From: Pterois miles
Taxonomy: Eukaryota; Chordata; Actinopteri; Perciformes; Scorpaenidae
Assembly: GCA_947000775.1 (NCBI GenBank)
Contig: CAMQGK010000567.1
Coordinates: 2,334,001-2,398,000, forward strand
DNA length: 64,000 nt
Direction of reading: 5' to 3'
A program made the translations under genes and the position numbers. The notes under the pieces were generated by a model. The model searched no databases. It saw only the letters and a program-made list of their open reading frames with translations, and was not told the origin of the DNA. Positions 13,401-28,400 of the stretch are shown piece after piece; the first letter of the stretch is position 1, and each line of letters begins with the position of its first letter.

Positions 13401-16400
13401 TTGTAAAAGAGATGTCTGTAAAACTGGGCCGCGTTTATAAGGTAACCCCCAAGTCGCAAAACTCTTGTGACATTATTAAGGTTAAAACAGGTTGTCGGGC
13501 AGCGAGTCTTGGGGGTTTTCACACGATTTCACAACTCGGGTGCTACCTCCTAGACATGACCATAAGACTGTTGATATGACAGATTTCTTTTCATAAATCA
13601 CTTCATCAACTTCAGACTTGCTCAAAACTACCAAATATTCAATGCATTTCAGAAATGCCAGTTTAATTATTTGAAATATTATTATTTTGATTATTTTTTA
13701 CCAAAGAAACACAAAAGAATGTTATTTCCATATAATAAATAGTAGGGAGATGGGATGTTGGTGGTGATTAGAGTCTTGGATATGTCAAAAATTAGCAACA
13801 AAATTGATTTGATTGCATCATTATTTTTTATGTAATGTCAGATAATCACACTGGAAACCTTCATGGCCAAAAATGTACATGCACAAAATCTGCAATAAAA
13901 TCCTCATATATCAATATTTTTCTTTCATTCTGCTTGAATCCCTTAATCAACTTCACCCCAATCAAGATGATCAAATATTCAATAATTTTCCCTTTAAATG
14001 CCAGTTAAATTATTTGAATTATAATTATTTATTACAAAAAACACAAAAAATGAGTTATTTTCCATATAATAAATAGTAGGGGGATGGGACATTGGTGTGA
14101 TTAGAGTCTTGGATATGGTATAAATATTGATGTATGATGATTTAACAGCAGTTTTTTAATGTTTGTGTACATTTTTGGCCATGAAGGTGTCCAGACGGTT
14201 GTAAATTTGGGGAGGGCACAATGGTTAAACATCTGCATCATCACAATATAAAGTCTATGGGCTGAGGGGAAACTCAGAGGGGGCCAGCAGGAGAAACACT
14301 ACTGCACACCTTGGGATCCCATATCCAGTTTTTATTACACATCTATCGTTTACATTCTGTAATTACTGCTCTACATAAGTCGTTTTTATTGTTGCTGGCA
14401 GGGTCCGCCATTCCCGTGCTGAATTCAAATTGCCTATGCCTGCACAAGGGATATGCAGGAAATGATGCATAAATAACAAACAACATATTTTGTCCTTTAA
14501 TTTCAGGGACCTGTTGTAATGTCTGCAAAACATTTTTACTTTTCCTAGAAATGCCAAGATGTAACAAGACGTATTTTTCCTTATTGCAGCTTTAATTATC
14601 ATTGTTACGTCCAGCAAAACAACCATATACACTGCAAGTCCTGGAGCATCTTATCAGTTTAATGAGTGTGACCTTCTAGATGAGCGATGGGTGCTAACGT
14701 GGGTGGATGGATGGATGTTTGGATTGGTGAGAAAATGATTGGAGTGATGCCCGGCTATGTGCTTGTATTGACGAACGCATCGATGAAGAGGCGATAACGA
14801 CTACTCACTGTCCTGACTGCAGATCCTTCTCGCTCACCACGGCACAGTTGGTCAGTGACAGCTCATCCGTCGGGCATCGCGCTGCTTGCATGGTCTGCGA
14901 AGAGAAGGAGGAAGAGTGGAGGGGAAAGTGTTAAAAATGGGGCTGTCCATCTATCAGAATAATTCATCGTGATGAATTGCATGATTGGCCGTGATTAGTG
15001 CAATTAATCACAAAAAAATCACACCTTTATCTGTTCAAAATGTACCTTAAAGGGAGATTTGTCAAGTATTACATTCTCTTATCAACATGACAGCAGGCAA
15101 ATATGCTGCTGTATGCAAATCTATGTCTATATTTATTATTGGTAATCAATTAACAACACAAATCACCAACATTTAGCACACTTATGGGGCATTATTATCC
15201 TCCTTTGTGCCAAGCTACTATGACATGGTTGATATCAATGGATTGCTTTGGTTTTCTAGTTTCATATCAGTATCTTTGCTCAGCTTTAAAACTGAGCCTG
15301 CTGCAACCTCAAAATTGCAAGTTGTGTTAATATGTTACAGAAATTAGTGGCGTTAAGAAGTTTCACTTGGTTGCAATCTGCATCCTCGCCGCTAGATGGC
15401 GCCTAATCTCACACGCTGCACCTTTAGGTAGGATTTTGCATGCATGATTTTATTTGCTTGTAATGGAGTCATTTTAGATGAATATATTGCTTCTTTTACC
15501 TCAAGGATCTGCATACTTCTTCCACCGCTCTAGATGACCTAAAATAACATTAGTTTCACAAGTTTTCACCTTGAATCTATAATTAGAAAGATGAGAATCA
15601 GGGTGTGTTTAAAGGCCTCCCTGCACCGTTACCAGGGGTGATTCCTGGTCTTGTGCAATGCCACAAAGCAAAAATCAGCGGCAAGGCTCATAAGAGGAAT
15701 TTCAGTGCACATCACTGCTGCCTGGGCACATGAAGTGGTAACCATGGTAACTGCATTAAGCAATCAGGCAGGGGCTCTGACGATAAATCGTGCTTTACTC
15801 CTGGTAGATACAGTATATCAGAGGCTTGAGTAGCACAGATCCTCCAAGGCAACAAAGGTTACTCTGCCACAAACTGTTTTAAGTCATTTGTTCCGATACA
15901 TCAGACCTGCACTCGCTGTGGACACTGATCGCTTTCTTCCACATTTAAACTGTGTACTGCTTCAGCTATTTTGTTTGAAGTTGAAAAGCCAAAGCAGTTT
16001 GCAGACACCGACTGGTGAAACATGATCCCTTGAAGGGCAACATAACACCCTGTTTTTTTCTAGACGATGCCCCCTTCACAAATTAAAAAAATATACTTTT
16101 AAACCCTAACACACTAAGGAAAATAATGAACAAAACCAAACCAGAGGTCTGTTACTGTTTAAAATGCTTTGGATGTGTCAAAAAATAACATTTATTTTGT
16201 CAGTTTCAGAGGATGTGAAAAAGGCAGCTTCACTACACAATCCAGTCGTTAGAAAAAAATGTTGGCATTAGACATTTCGACAAACGTGGTCACGTCGTTA
16301 GGGCTGTGAAAAGATTGGTTTGGTTTGGGCAACAAAACTACTTGGTTAGGGTTAGAGAAAAGATCATGGTTTGTGTTCAAATAATAATGTAACAACATAA

Positions 16401-19400
16401 CAACATAGTGTAACAGCTGTAACGACCGTAACAATGTACCATAACAAGGTAAGGTAACAATGTAATGTAACAACACGACGTAACAACGTAACTCAACAAC
16501 CTTAACAATGCAACAAAACCACTATAGTTAGGTTTCGGAAAAAACTACATGGTTGGACTCACAATTACTACATTTGTAATATGTAGTATATACATTAGAA
16601 AAAAGATCATGGTTTGTGTTAAAATACTAATATAACAACATAACAGCCTCACATAAGTAGCTTAACAACTGTAACAATGCAACACAACAACATAATGTAA
16701 CAACATGACTTAATGTAACGTAATATGCTAACATCACAACATAACGTAACAACGTAACTTAACAACCTTACCAATGCAACAAAACCACTATATTTCGGTT
16801 TAGTAAAGAGCTAATGTTTGGGCTTACAACTACTATGTTTGTAGTATGTATTATATACGTTAGAAGAAAGACCATGGTTTGTGTTTAAATAATAATGTTC
16901 CAACATAACAGTGTAACATAACAATCGTAACAATGTAACATAACAACACAACGTAACAAAGTAACGTAACAATCATCACAATGCTACAAAACCATGATGG
17001 TTAGGTTTAGGAAAGAACTACATTGTAGGGCTTACAACTACTGTTTGTAATATGCATTTCAAACATTAAAAAAAAAGATCATGGTTTGCATTCAAATAAC
17101 AATGTAATGACGTAACAATGCAACATAACTGTAATAGCAAACCAAAACCACTAGGTTTAGGAAAGAACTACATGGTTGGGTTTATGACTACTATGTTTGT
17201 ACAGTGAAAAAGACATGTTGTGAATATGGGACACAAACAAACAGCTGATTGTAATGTGACACGAACTCCTGAATGAAAGCCTTCTGTTTGTTGGACCCAT
17301 CCACTTCCCCTTCCACCCATCTGACGTGTCCCTTTTCGCTCTTTAAACAACTTGCTCTGACCGGATGCAAAAACGTTGCCATTAAACGTATCCCCGGTTT
17401 GCAGAAATGGTCAATGCTAACATTTTTTCATTGCGACTGAGCTGCACTTCAAAGGAATTGGCATCTGCTTTCAAAATAACACATTAACTAGATACTTTCA
17501 AAATGTATGGGTTGATTGAGCGTCATGGTGGTACTATTTATTATTCACCGTTCATTTGGACTTGTGCTTCTGGCGACCTGGTGAAGTCCAGTGTTCAATC
17601 TCTTTAGCTCTGGTTTTGGTCTCCACCAACTCCTGTGACTGCCTGCTGTTTGGTGTTGACCAGGTACGGTGTAACCTGACCTATCAGAAGGTTTGTTACA
17701 CATAACCATCTAAGGATCAGTCATTGGAAACTGTTTGGAAAAGGGCATTGACTTTCAAAAACGGCAGGTGATTGGATGAACTATCTGTCAATCAAACTAA
17801 TGCTGAAGCCAGTCAGGAGAGGAGTACCAATCTTTGCTGTTCTTTCAATGCAACTGGTGCTTTTACAGCTGCACTAACTTCTTTAGGTTGTTGTTTAGAA
17901 TAAACAGATGCCTCTGCATCTAAGTGACATCTGTAGCTCCTCACTGGGCACTGATTGGTCTGAACTATGGTTGTTTGGATACAAACTTTACTTGAAGCCT
18001 GACAAGATGGATTCTCTTGTGATATTCAATCCAGCTGCTATACAAGGTAAGCAGCTGAAAACTGTGTGAAAACAGCACTGTGAGAGCTTTAAGATTGAAC
18101 CACAACAGTAGAGTTGGACAGATGAACAATAAGCTGAAATTCTCCATAAAGCTTAGCTGCAGATCTAAGCTATAATTCCCTGTAGGTTCATCACTATGCA
18201 TTGTCACATTGTTTTTACATTGTCATTTGACACTTGCAAAGCTGCAGCTTCAAAATCAAAACAGCACAGAAAGGCTTCTTATCAGCTGCATTGTCAGGGC
18301 TCCACATTAGGAGAATAGCCATGGATAGAAAACAAAAACTGTTTCATGGGCGACATTCCAGATCCAGATCACAGGCAGAATCTAGCAACTAACCAATCTT
18401 TTACATAATCCCTCCTCCAAATTTCTGCCAAATCAGTGCAGGTTCATTGCCAGAACAGAAAAATAATGAGTTTACTGTTGCCAACGGCACTGGTAACAAG
18501 GTGTTCAGGTTGTTTTCTAGCATTTTTTTCAGCCACCTGAACGTATTTTCATGTGTATTGCAAAAAGAGATAACGAGGCAAACTAGACGTTTCTCTATAT
18601 TACCTGTGTGCAACAAGGACACCGTTCTTGTATTTGGCGTGTCATTTGTAAACCATGCTGTCTGTATTGACTGCAATGTAAATGCATCCGTGTGAACACG
18701 CTACACTCACAGCTAGTGACATAAAATAAAAAGTGAGAGACTGCTTATTGTCAGTGTGAAACACAGGACTTATAACCAGGAGGCCAGCGTTCGAGACCGG
18801 TCTTCATGTCCCATTTGACTGTTGTGACTTTGCACATGTTTTCCATACTTCTGTTATGTTGTTTCCATACATATTGAACTTAGACTTCTTATTTTAACTC
18901 CAAGCATGATGGTTTTGGTTTCATTCGTGAGTGGTTTGAGTATTTCTTTTTTGTTGTTTTTTGCCTGACGCCGTTACCACAGTTTTGTTATGTGGTATAA
19001 AAATCACCTGTGAAAATGTTAAAATGCGTAGTCATGACACATGGAATGTCCTTCATTCGTTTTATATTGTTTCCAATGCCACAAGCTTAAAGTTGTGAAA
19101 TGATTAGTTAGATTGAGGCAACAACACTACTTGGTTACAGTTAGAAAAAAGAAGAGGTTTTGGTTAAATAATAACGTAATGTAAGACAACGTAACATAAG
19201 ACAACGTAACATAAGACAATGTAATGTAAGACAATGTAACATAAGACAATGTAACATAAGACAACGTAACATAACGCAACATAACGCAACGCAATGTAAC
19301 GCAAAGGAACATAACGTAACGCAACGTAACGTAACGCAACGCAACGCAACGTAACGTAACGTAACGTAACGTAACGTAACGTAACGCAACGTAACGCAAC

Positions 19401-22400
19401 GCAACGCAACGCAACGCAACGCAACGCAACGTAACGCAACGTAACGTAACGCAACGTAACGTAACGCAGCGTAACGCAACGTAACGCAACGTAACGTAAC
19501 GCAACTTAACATAATGCAACGCAATGTAACACAACGCAACGTAACGTGATGGAACGCAACACAGTGTAATACAAGACAACGTAATGTGACAGTGTAACGT
19601 AACATAACGTAAATGTGTAGCGTAAAAGCTCTGTATGTCAGTGTTGTAATACACTTGCTCTACCTGAATGCAAAAACATCCACATTAAAAAAAAAAAAAA
19701 AAAAACATTCAGAAACGTACAATACCAAAAAAATGGTAAATGGAGCTGAGCAATGTATCTAACTCATTCACTGCATCCTGAGGTATTTACATTTAGTTAG
19801 ACAGAAAGTGAAACCAGTGGACAGATAATAATTTTTGTTCCCCAGGTCTTTATTCATACATAACAAAATGAGAGGACAGCAGATATGGAGAGGAACCGAG
19901 CCAACAGAGACACAAAGACAAAGTGGCAGGAAACACTGCAGTGCTGGCATCAGGCCCACATCACCTGCCCCCCTGTAGTCTGGCCAGACAGAGGTGAACC
20001 AGGGCAAGACCAGTGTGTCAAAAGCCTTAAAGGGGCCTTTCACTCATAAATGATGTCGGTTCTTTCCCTTTCTTGTGTTTAGCCATATTTATTTTTTTCC
20101 GAAGAGAATTACATCACGCTCACCGGATGGATATCCAGATAAACATTTATTATTCCTCTGTCAAACGTCTTATCCAGCACAGATGAGCTAGATGGACCGT
20201 AAACTGGAGTTTTGAAATGTGAATGCCTACAAATGATGATAATAACAATTATGTTATTGACTAGTCAAAATACACAAAATATACAAAATTACACTCCCAA
20301 ATAACTAAACTGCATTCTCAATTATATTTCAATGGAAACTCCTGGATTACATGGTTTTAAACTGTTTTAAACATGTGGCTTAACATTGTAAACTGAAACA
20401 AAACAAAATGTAAAGCAAAACTACTTGGTTAGGATTAGGCAACAAAACAAGTTAGTTAGGTTTTGTAAAAAAAAAAAAGAAAAACATGATTGTCCTCCGT
20501 ATGTGCAGAGTTCTGCCGACTATCACTGCAAAAGGACAAAATATGCTCCCCTTGACACGTAATCCACATTGCAATTTAGTTGTATGGGAATGGTCATTTT
20601 TAGTAGATCAGACTGCAGGCCAGCAAAAGTATCATGAAATTCCTGGAGTAAAAATATACAAACACGATTGACATAGTTACTGTATCTCCATCCCATCTGG
20701 GTTACCCTTGAAAGCATCTGGGTAACCTAGAAAACAGTGAATATCAAGTGTCTTAACATGATCTATTTAATAACCAAAGCAATTCATTTGAAGTAGCATT
20801 TATTTGCGATGGATATCAGAGATAATGACGTCCCCTTAAAGAGTAACAATCTTTAAATAGGTGTATCATGTGTGAGTTATGATATTCATAAGAGAGGGAG
20901 TGCGAATTTTGACACAAATTGCATCAATCAGGCAGTAAGGGATTTAAAACTACATCCACCAGCTGTATCACAACCACCGCCTCTGCTCCAGCTACAACCA
21001 CAATGACTTGTTACGATTTCTCCATGTTCTCATTCCCAACTCGTCACATACGGACTCTTGGTCAGGACCCCTTGATATCACTTTATAATGCACTGGGTAC
21101 CACCTTACCTTCATTTCTCAATGTGCAGGGTAGTCCCATAGACTTCAGCATGTGGCTAACATTACGTTGCGTACCCGACCCAAGTGCATTACATATGTGA
21201 CTTAAATATGTTACATTACTACTTGGTTAGGTTTAGGAAAAGATCATGGTTTGGGTTAAAATAGGTACATTTGTTATGTAACATTTGTTACATAATGTAA
21301 CTTAATAACTTTAAGCATGTGATGTAAGTTAGGTACGGTATGTAAGTTGATTTGCAGATGTAAATGAAAATAAGTCATTGCTGACTCTTAGTTGCTCTTG
21401 GGTAAAAGTATTATGTTTGTTTACATACGTAAAGTCGGCGCTGACATAGTTTCACACGGGATGCAATCCATCCACCTTCTTTCCTACCATACGCTGTATA
21501 TAAAAAGTGGGTGTAGTCACCATGATGTCAGCCATTGTTTTGTGGACTGCCGTTTTGCAGCCTCAAGTTCTAACATGTTGTAACTGAATGAAACGTCACA
21601 TTTTGAACACACTAAAATTCATTAGGTTTAGGCAACGAAACTTCAGCTTCTTTAGGTTATGCCCCCCAAAACAAAACAAAACAAAACAAACAAAAAAAAA
21701 AAACAATTAAGTTTAGGGAACCTGTCATAATCACTGCTGTTGCCAGAGGACACTGTGTTCTTTTATACCTTCTTTCAATGACCTACAATGTGAATAGGTG
21801 CGTAGTAGGCCCCTACTGACCCACATCTATGGGGCTTATCATGACTGATAATGCCTAAATGTCTGACAACAGTCTAATCGTCTGTTCTGACTGCAGTGTC
21901 TGTTTCCTGTGAAGGAGCACACTTGTACAGACAGATTTAAAGCAAACAGGATGTTAAGAATAAGGGTTTAAATTACTGTTTGTCAACCGTTCTGTGTGTT
22001 CTGTGGTATCATTACCAAATCTCTTGAACATGAACCTTCATTCCACATTTAAGATCTTAGATTTTAAAAAGCATGGCTAATTACAACACCAGTTTAATCT
22101 GTATTCAGCCGCCTGAATCATGATGGCGATCTCCTAACAGAACACATCCATTTAGTTCTGGGCTTCAGTGACGAAGCACTCTGTGAGAGCGGCGGTGCGA
22201 CATGGATGCTAATGAGTTAGCGTTTCCATTGAGTCAGCATGACACCAGCTTGCATCGCAGCTCACTGGGTTGCAATGGTGCCAGACATTCAAAGGTTGTT
22301 GCTGTGTAAGGTTGCCCGTGGATGTCTCATGAGGTGCTAACCAGCTATCCAGCCTGCAACGAGGGCTGAGAGCAGTAACATATGTCCGCTGTATAACCAT

Positions 22401-25400
22401 CTCCTGTTAGAGAGCCACAAACAGTCAGCACGGCAAAATATATTCCAGATGACGAGAAAGCTTGTTTTTAAAATTCAACAGGGGTGCATCCATACATACC
22501 TTGAAAAATATTACGACCTTGTGGGCGCCAGCAAAGGCAAGCAGAGAGGAAGGACAGAAGACAGTATTTGAGACAGAGGGGGGCTTAGAGCAGCGAGCCG
22601 GGCTGAGGTGCGACGCTGCAGTGGCTAAAGACAGATGCATTCAAGTTTCATTCACTCATGCAAGGCCACACTCACATAATGAGATCACCTAGGATGGTGT
22701 TCAGTGCATGCTGACCAGAGTTGGGGTTTGTTTGGATTGGATTCAAAACCATTTTTTCAACCAGATCAAAACATCTTTTCTGGTTCAAATGCCAAATTTA
22801 CACAATGTCCAGTTACAAATTACACATATCTGGTAATGGTCGGATGATATGCTGAGTGCCAAGCCAAACATACACTGTTTATCATGAGGCTGTATCTCTT
22901 CCCCACATTAGAGACAAAGTGCTAACTAGGGCTGGGACGATATGCTTATCTCCTGATTCGATACTATCCCGATACATGGGTGCCAATTCAATATGTACTG
23001 TGATTTTTAGGTATTGTGAATCGTGATTTGTATTATAATTTATTGCCATTTTTGTTAACTTTTTAAACACTACACCATGGGAAAAGTTGAATCATACACT
23101 TCTAAGGATTTTTGGAAAATGTCAGAGATATCCTAAAGGCAAATACATCAGTTATTTTTAGCAACTCAAAAATAAATGAATAAAACATTTCTCTCAAAAA
23201 TTACTTGTATTTTCTTTTTAATTCATAAGGGACATGTAGTATTTTATACTTCTGGTGAATAAAATCCAATCAATCTTATTTACATATATGTATTTTGTAT
23301 TTTCAGCTCCGTTTGTTAACATTTATTTTGAAATCCGGACATAGTCACGCGTGTCTACTTCCTCTAACTTCTCCAAGTCTGTCTCTACGTCTCCCATTAG
23401 CTCTGTTCTCTTTATCCATCTATTGTCAGCTCCATTGGGGCCGTTTGAATGTATTAACATAAATGTCAGTATATGGATATTATAGATGTAGCGTCGGCTG
23501 ATTTGACCACACGTTACTGCAGTATGTTAACGTTTCCTGTCCATGGCGGAGTTCGAATGCAGCTTTAGCCTCGATGTCTAGCTCTGCTTTTCCTGGTAAT
23601 GAGACTCAAAGTATTTCCATATTTCACTTTATGTGTAGTGTTACCATTTTCAGTTTAATATGTGATAGTGCAGTTCGTATCCACGCTGACGATCCACCGT
23701 TTTCTACTTTCTTGCTTTGGGCTTGGATGGAACGAATATGACGTCACGTTACTCAGAATAATTAAACAACAAAAGTGGTAACTTCCTTCTGCCTCCGCAT
23801 AGACTCAAATAAGCAAATATATTGATTTTTCCCATATCTAGTGCCAACTGTCTTATTGTGGTAAGAGACATGGATACAATAAAGAGGAATCTGCAATGGG
23901 TGAATGTTAATTGTTAATGGATGAGAAGGGAAATCAATGTGACCATACTGGGAATGGGAACCTTTACTGTGTTATGCCCTTATGGTAATTTGCTTCCGCA
24001 TTTCAGCCAATCAATGAATCAGTCAATCAGGGATGAATATGAATATGAATATATTTGAAAATCCACAATTTGGGATTGAATTCCCTCAAAGGGCAGTGAC
24101 TCACACCAGTACTAGTATGGTTATTGCTTTGTGTTTTGTCTACTGTTGTATTGTTAGGACTGGATCAGTTAGCATTAGCCGGCATGCTCAAATAGACAAG
24201 ACATCACATGTGGTGGTAACAGTGTCAGAAGAACAAGTTTTTAACAAGCAGTCATGTTAACATCATTTGTCTCTTCCCACTTCCCACTCTGGTTTCTGAG
24301 CAGAGCTGTGTCTAACTTTGCCTGGAGGAGGTTCTGAGCCACCTCTGACAGCTTTTTCATCTCAGGAGGAACAGCTCACTTCAATGAAAGAATACTTGTA
24401 GGAGCAGAAAACGACAGAAATCACATTATTATCTTACTCTCTGCACCCGTGTATTGAGAAAACTTGGTAGTAATTGGCTTGAAATGAAATCCCACAGCGT
24501 ATAGAAGTCATGAAATAGGGTGTGAAAGCAGTATGACTCATATGTTAAGGAACAGTTTGACATTTCATGAAATAACCTTAATCGCTTTCTTGTAGTTAGA
24601 TGACAAGATTGATTCTGCTCTTGTGTGTGTATGGATATAGGTATGTAGCTAGACGAAGCAACTGGCTGGCTTAGCTTAACAGAAAAACTAGAAACAGCTA
24701 GCCCCGCTCTATCCAAAGGTAATAAAACTGCCTGCCAGCACCTCTGAAGCTCACTAATTATCAGGTTATATCTCTGAACCAGTAGCTTCCCGGGGTCATT
24801 TCATTGGTTGCCTGGCAACTGGTTCTGGACCGGCACAAGAAATAGGCTGCATCTGAAATTGCATACTTTGCACGACATTCTCAATACGTGTACTATTGTT
24901 CAACTGCAATTACTACATGGCTTTCGGAGAGCATGCTCGCTAGTTTGAGGTGCGTAACCATGGTAAGTATTCCAAGCTCTGTTGACCAAACCAAATTTGT
25001 GAGAATCAAAGTCTTAACTAACATTAAAATGATATTACGCCGGTAGCAAGGTGGTATCATTTACTTATACTTCATTTGCCTTATTGATGTTACCATGAGC
25101 GTTGTTGTTCCTACCACATTGCATTGTGGGATATTTATGCTGACACAGTGCCCAGTGTTTGCATACTAATATTTCACAGGAAGTAGTATGTGTTTCTTGC
25201 ATTAGTGGTTTGATACATGCTAAAAAAATCTCACATACTGTTTTAGCGAACTGAATAGCATGTTAGTATGAATTTCTGATGCAAACCCAGTCTGTGCTTG
25301 GCCAAAACTGTCCATTTTTTGTTTTTTTACACTTCAGTTTTCCTGGAAACAAACATTGCTTAATATATTGATTTAGAGGTGCCAGTAGGTGGATTTTGTT

Positions 25401-28400
25401 ACCCTTGGACAGAGCCAACCTAGCTGTTTTCCCTGGTTTACAGTCTTTATGCTAAGCTAAGCTAAGCTAAGCTAACCCACTGCTGGTTCCAGCTACAATA
25501 ACTGTACAGGCAAGTGTGGTATCAATCTTCTCATCTAACTCTCAGCAAGAAAGTGAGCATCTGTATTTCCCAAAATGTTGAACAGCCAGCAGAACATTTT
25601 GCACAAAGACATCACAGTTATGTTAAGTGTAGCTTGAGAATGCATGCTGACATATTTCCAGGATCTCATGACTTTAAAACTGTTCTTTCCACCCATCCGT
25701 CTGTTTTCCTTTGCTTCCTTCCATCTTCCCTCCTTCTTTCCTGTAATAAAATATTTACAAAAGGCTCTTGTCTTTTCAGAAAGTGTGCTATGACTGCAGC
25801 GTGTCAGTGAAGATAATAAAAGGCTTCAACAGCCTATTTGTTTGATCTACATGGAGGAAACACATCGTCAGCTCCTGTCTCTGGTTTGTCTGGAATATGA
25901 GAACATGTGTTTGAGTTGCTGATGGCTCAGATGTTTCTTTTATTTATTTCTTAGCTGCTGTTGTCGCAATTGCTCTATATTTCTGATAAGTTAACGGGGA
26001 ACATCACCCAAATTCACAACTTCAGCGTGTTATTTTCAAGGCTTAATAAAGTGCAATCATTACCTGTGAACATAAGCTTCTCCCTCTCAAAGCCAGAAAC
26101 CAGAGAAGGAAGTGTTGATATCATAGGGTATAAAATCTGGAGCTGCTCCAGAGACAATGAATGGGAGCCGATTAGACTGTTGTCAGGCTATTAAATAGGT
26201 TTTATCAGTCGCAAAAGTCCCATTGATGTGGCTCAGAAAAGGCCTACTACACCCACTAGTAGGTTTTATCATTGATTCACATGGGCAATCACCAAAAGAA
26301 GGAATAAAAGAAGACAACTTGGAGCGACCGTAGTAATTATGACAGGAGCGAAACTCAGGCGCTGTAGTGTAGACAATGTTAAACTCCATTACGGGCACCG
26401 AGGAATTTGATCCTGTATGAAACAAACAATGTGCATGTGTGTTCACAGTTATTTTAACCCAAAACAAATTTTTCCCCAAAACTTAACAGGTTTTTTGCCT
26501 AAACCTAAATAGCTTGTAGTTTTGTTGTCTAAACCTACAGAACCTAAAGAAAAACATAACATTTCATTCAGTTTCACATGTTATGTTGCTTTTAAGTTTC
26601 ACACAGTAGTAGGTGTAGTAGGCCCCTAATGACCCACATCTATGGTGCCTATAATGACTGATAATGCCTATTTAATGGCCTGATAAAGTCAAATCAGGAG
26701 GACTGGTTGTGAGGACCCACAAAATGTTGGTTTTCTTTTTTTTATACCCAAATAATAATGTACAATTATATCATTGATATGATGGACACATTTTTTCTGT
26801 CTTTACTTTTTTCTATTTTCTATTATGTATATACTAATTTATTTTTATTTGTATTGCTGCTGTAACGTGTAAATTTCCCCACTGTGGGACTAATAAAGGA
26901 ATATCTTATCTTATCTTATCTTAAATGAGCTTTATTCTATTGTTGTTGTCAGTTGTGAAACAGAAAATGTTCCCATATACTGAGAACATCCCCCTGGGTG
27001 CTCTCAGTGTCATCTCTCCATTCATTGTCTATGGGGCAACTCCACACTTTATAACATGATAAGTTTGAGTTTTAGCACTCTGGTTTTGGGATTTGGGAGA
27101 GAGCTGATCATGTCTACTAGCATTTTTTGGACTCTCGTAGACCATAGGAATAACATGTATGAATTTTGAAAATTGGTGTAGTTCCCCTTTCAAGTAACGT
27201 GTTAAATGTTTTTTTTTTTCTGCAGTCTTTTAGATGTTTCCAATTTCCTGCTCCCAAAACATCATCTCCAAATATAATCTGTCCCAGTGATTCCTGTGAA
27301 ATGATTCTGGTTCAGTCCGGCTTGGGGCCCTTCTGTGTGGAGTTTGCATGTTCTCCCCATGTTAGAATGGGTTTTCTCCAGGTTCTCAGGTCTCCTCCCA
27401 CAGTCCAAAGACATGCAGGTTAATTGATGTCTGTCTCTATGTATCAGTCCTGTGATAGACTGGAGACCGACAGAGGTGACAGCGTTCAAACTTGTGTGGA
27501 GTTTGCATGTTTTCCCCCTGTAAGCGTGGGTTTTCTCCGGGTGCTCCGGCTTCCTCCTACAGTCCACCGTCCACAGTGCTTTGCAGGTTAGGTTAATGGA
27601 TGACTCTAAATTGCCCATAGGTGTGAATATGAATGTGAATATTTGTCTGTCTCTATGTACTCTGCACTGGACTGGCGACCTGTTCAGGGTGTACCCCGCC
27701 TTCGCCCAATGCCAGCTGGGATCGGCTCCAGCCTCCCGTGTCCCCTAACGGGATAAGCAGTTGATTATAGTTTATTATAACTAATCATTCTGCCTCCCTC
27801 CCCTGAGCCTGTGGCCAATCTATGGTATGGCCTCCTATTTTTTCAATATAGTATTCTTCAGTGTTTTGGCAGTGTGGCATTTGCAAAACTGCAGAAACAG
27901 GGAGTGGTCGGGTACTGAAACGGTCACTCCCTGCGTCTCCCCTCGCTCGCTCTAGATATTCAAAGCATGCCGTTAAATTATTCATCCTGCTGGGCCTCAG
28001 GGGGCGTATCCAGTCAGACGCCTACAATCAATGGGTAACGAAGCTCTGCTGCATCACAGCTGAGGGCTTAACATAGCAATAAAGCAGATAGCATGGTATC
28101 TGTCCATTGTTCTGCAGAGCTTGATGAATACTTAAAGATGTTCTCAGTTTTCTACCTTTGTCAGATAGTACATGTTACCACAAATATGTACTGTTTCAGC
28201 AGAGCCTGTTCCCACGGATGATATCTTTCACCAGTATCTTATTTTGAAGGTACAACACAATCTTTGAACATGGAATGAGGGTTAGTGGTTATATCACATT
28301 TCTTTTAAGCCCTCTCTACCTGATGCTGCCCTCATTTCTAGCCTCTCATTAAGATATAACTGCAGTAATCAAGTTTTATATGAACTATGGGTCCCATGAC

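Larger units (their letters stand above)
10082..14808 (-). other. nsf intron 2
   Basis: The intron holds a MITE, an LTR-like sequence and a hAT-like element, listed separately. The remainder is AT-rich with local duplications: the blocks 13735-13870 and 14070-14190 share AATAGTAGGG and GATTAGAGTCTTGGATATG. No gene is visible. Confidence 0.6.

Noticed and set aside
19127..19654. Overlapping minus-strand ORFs of 96-175 codons rich in Tyr, Val, Thr, Leu, Arg and Cys
   Set aside because: They are open only because a pentamer array with few stop words is translated in several frames. No start context, domain or splice structure supports a gene.
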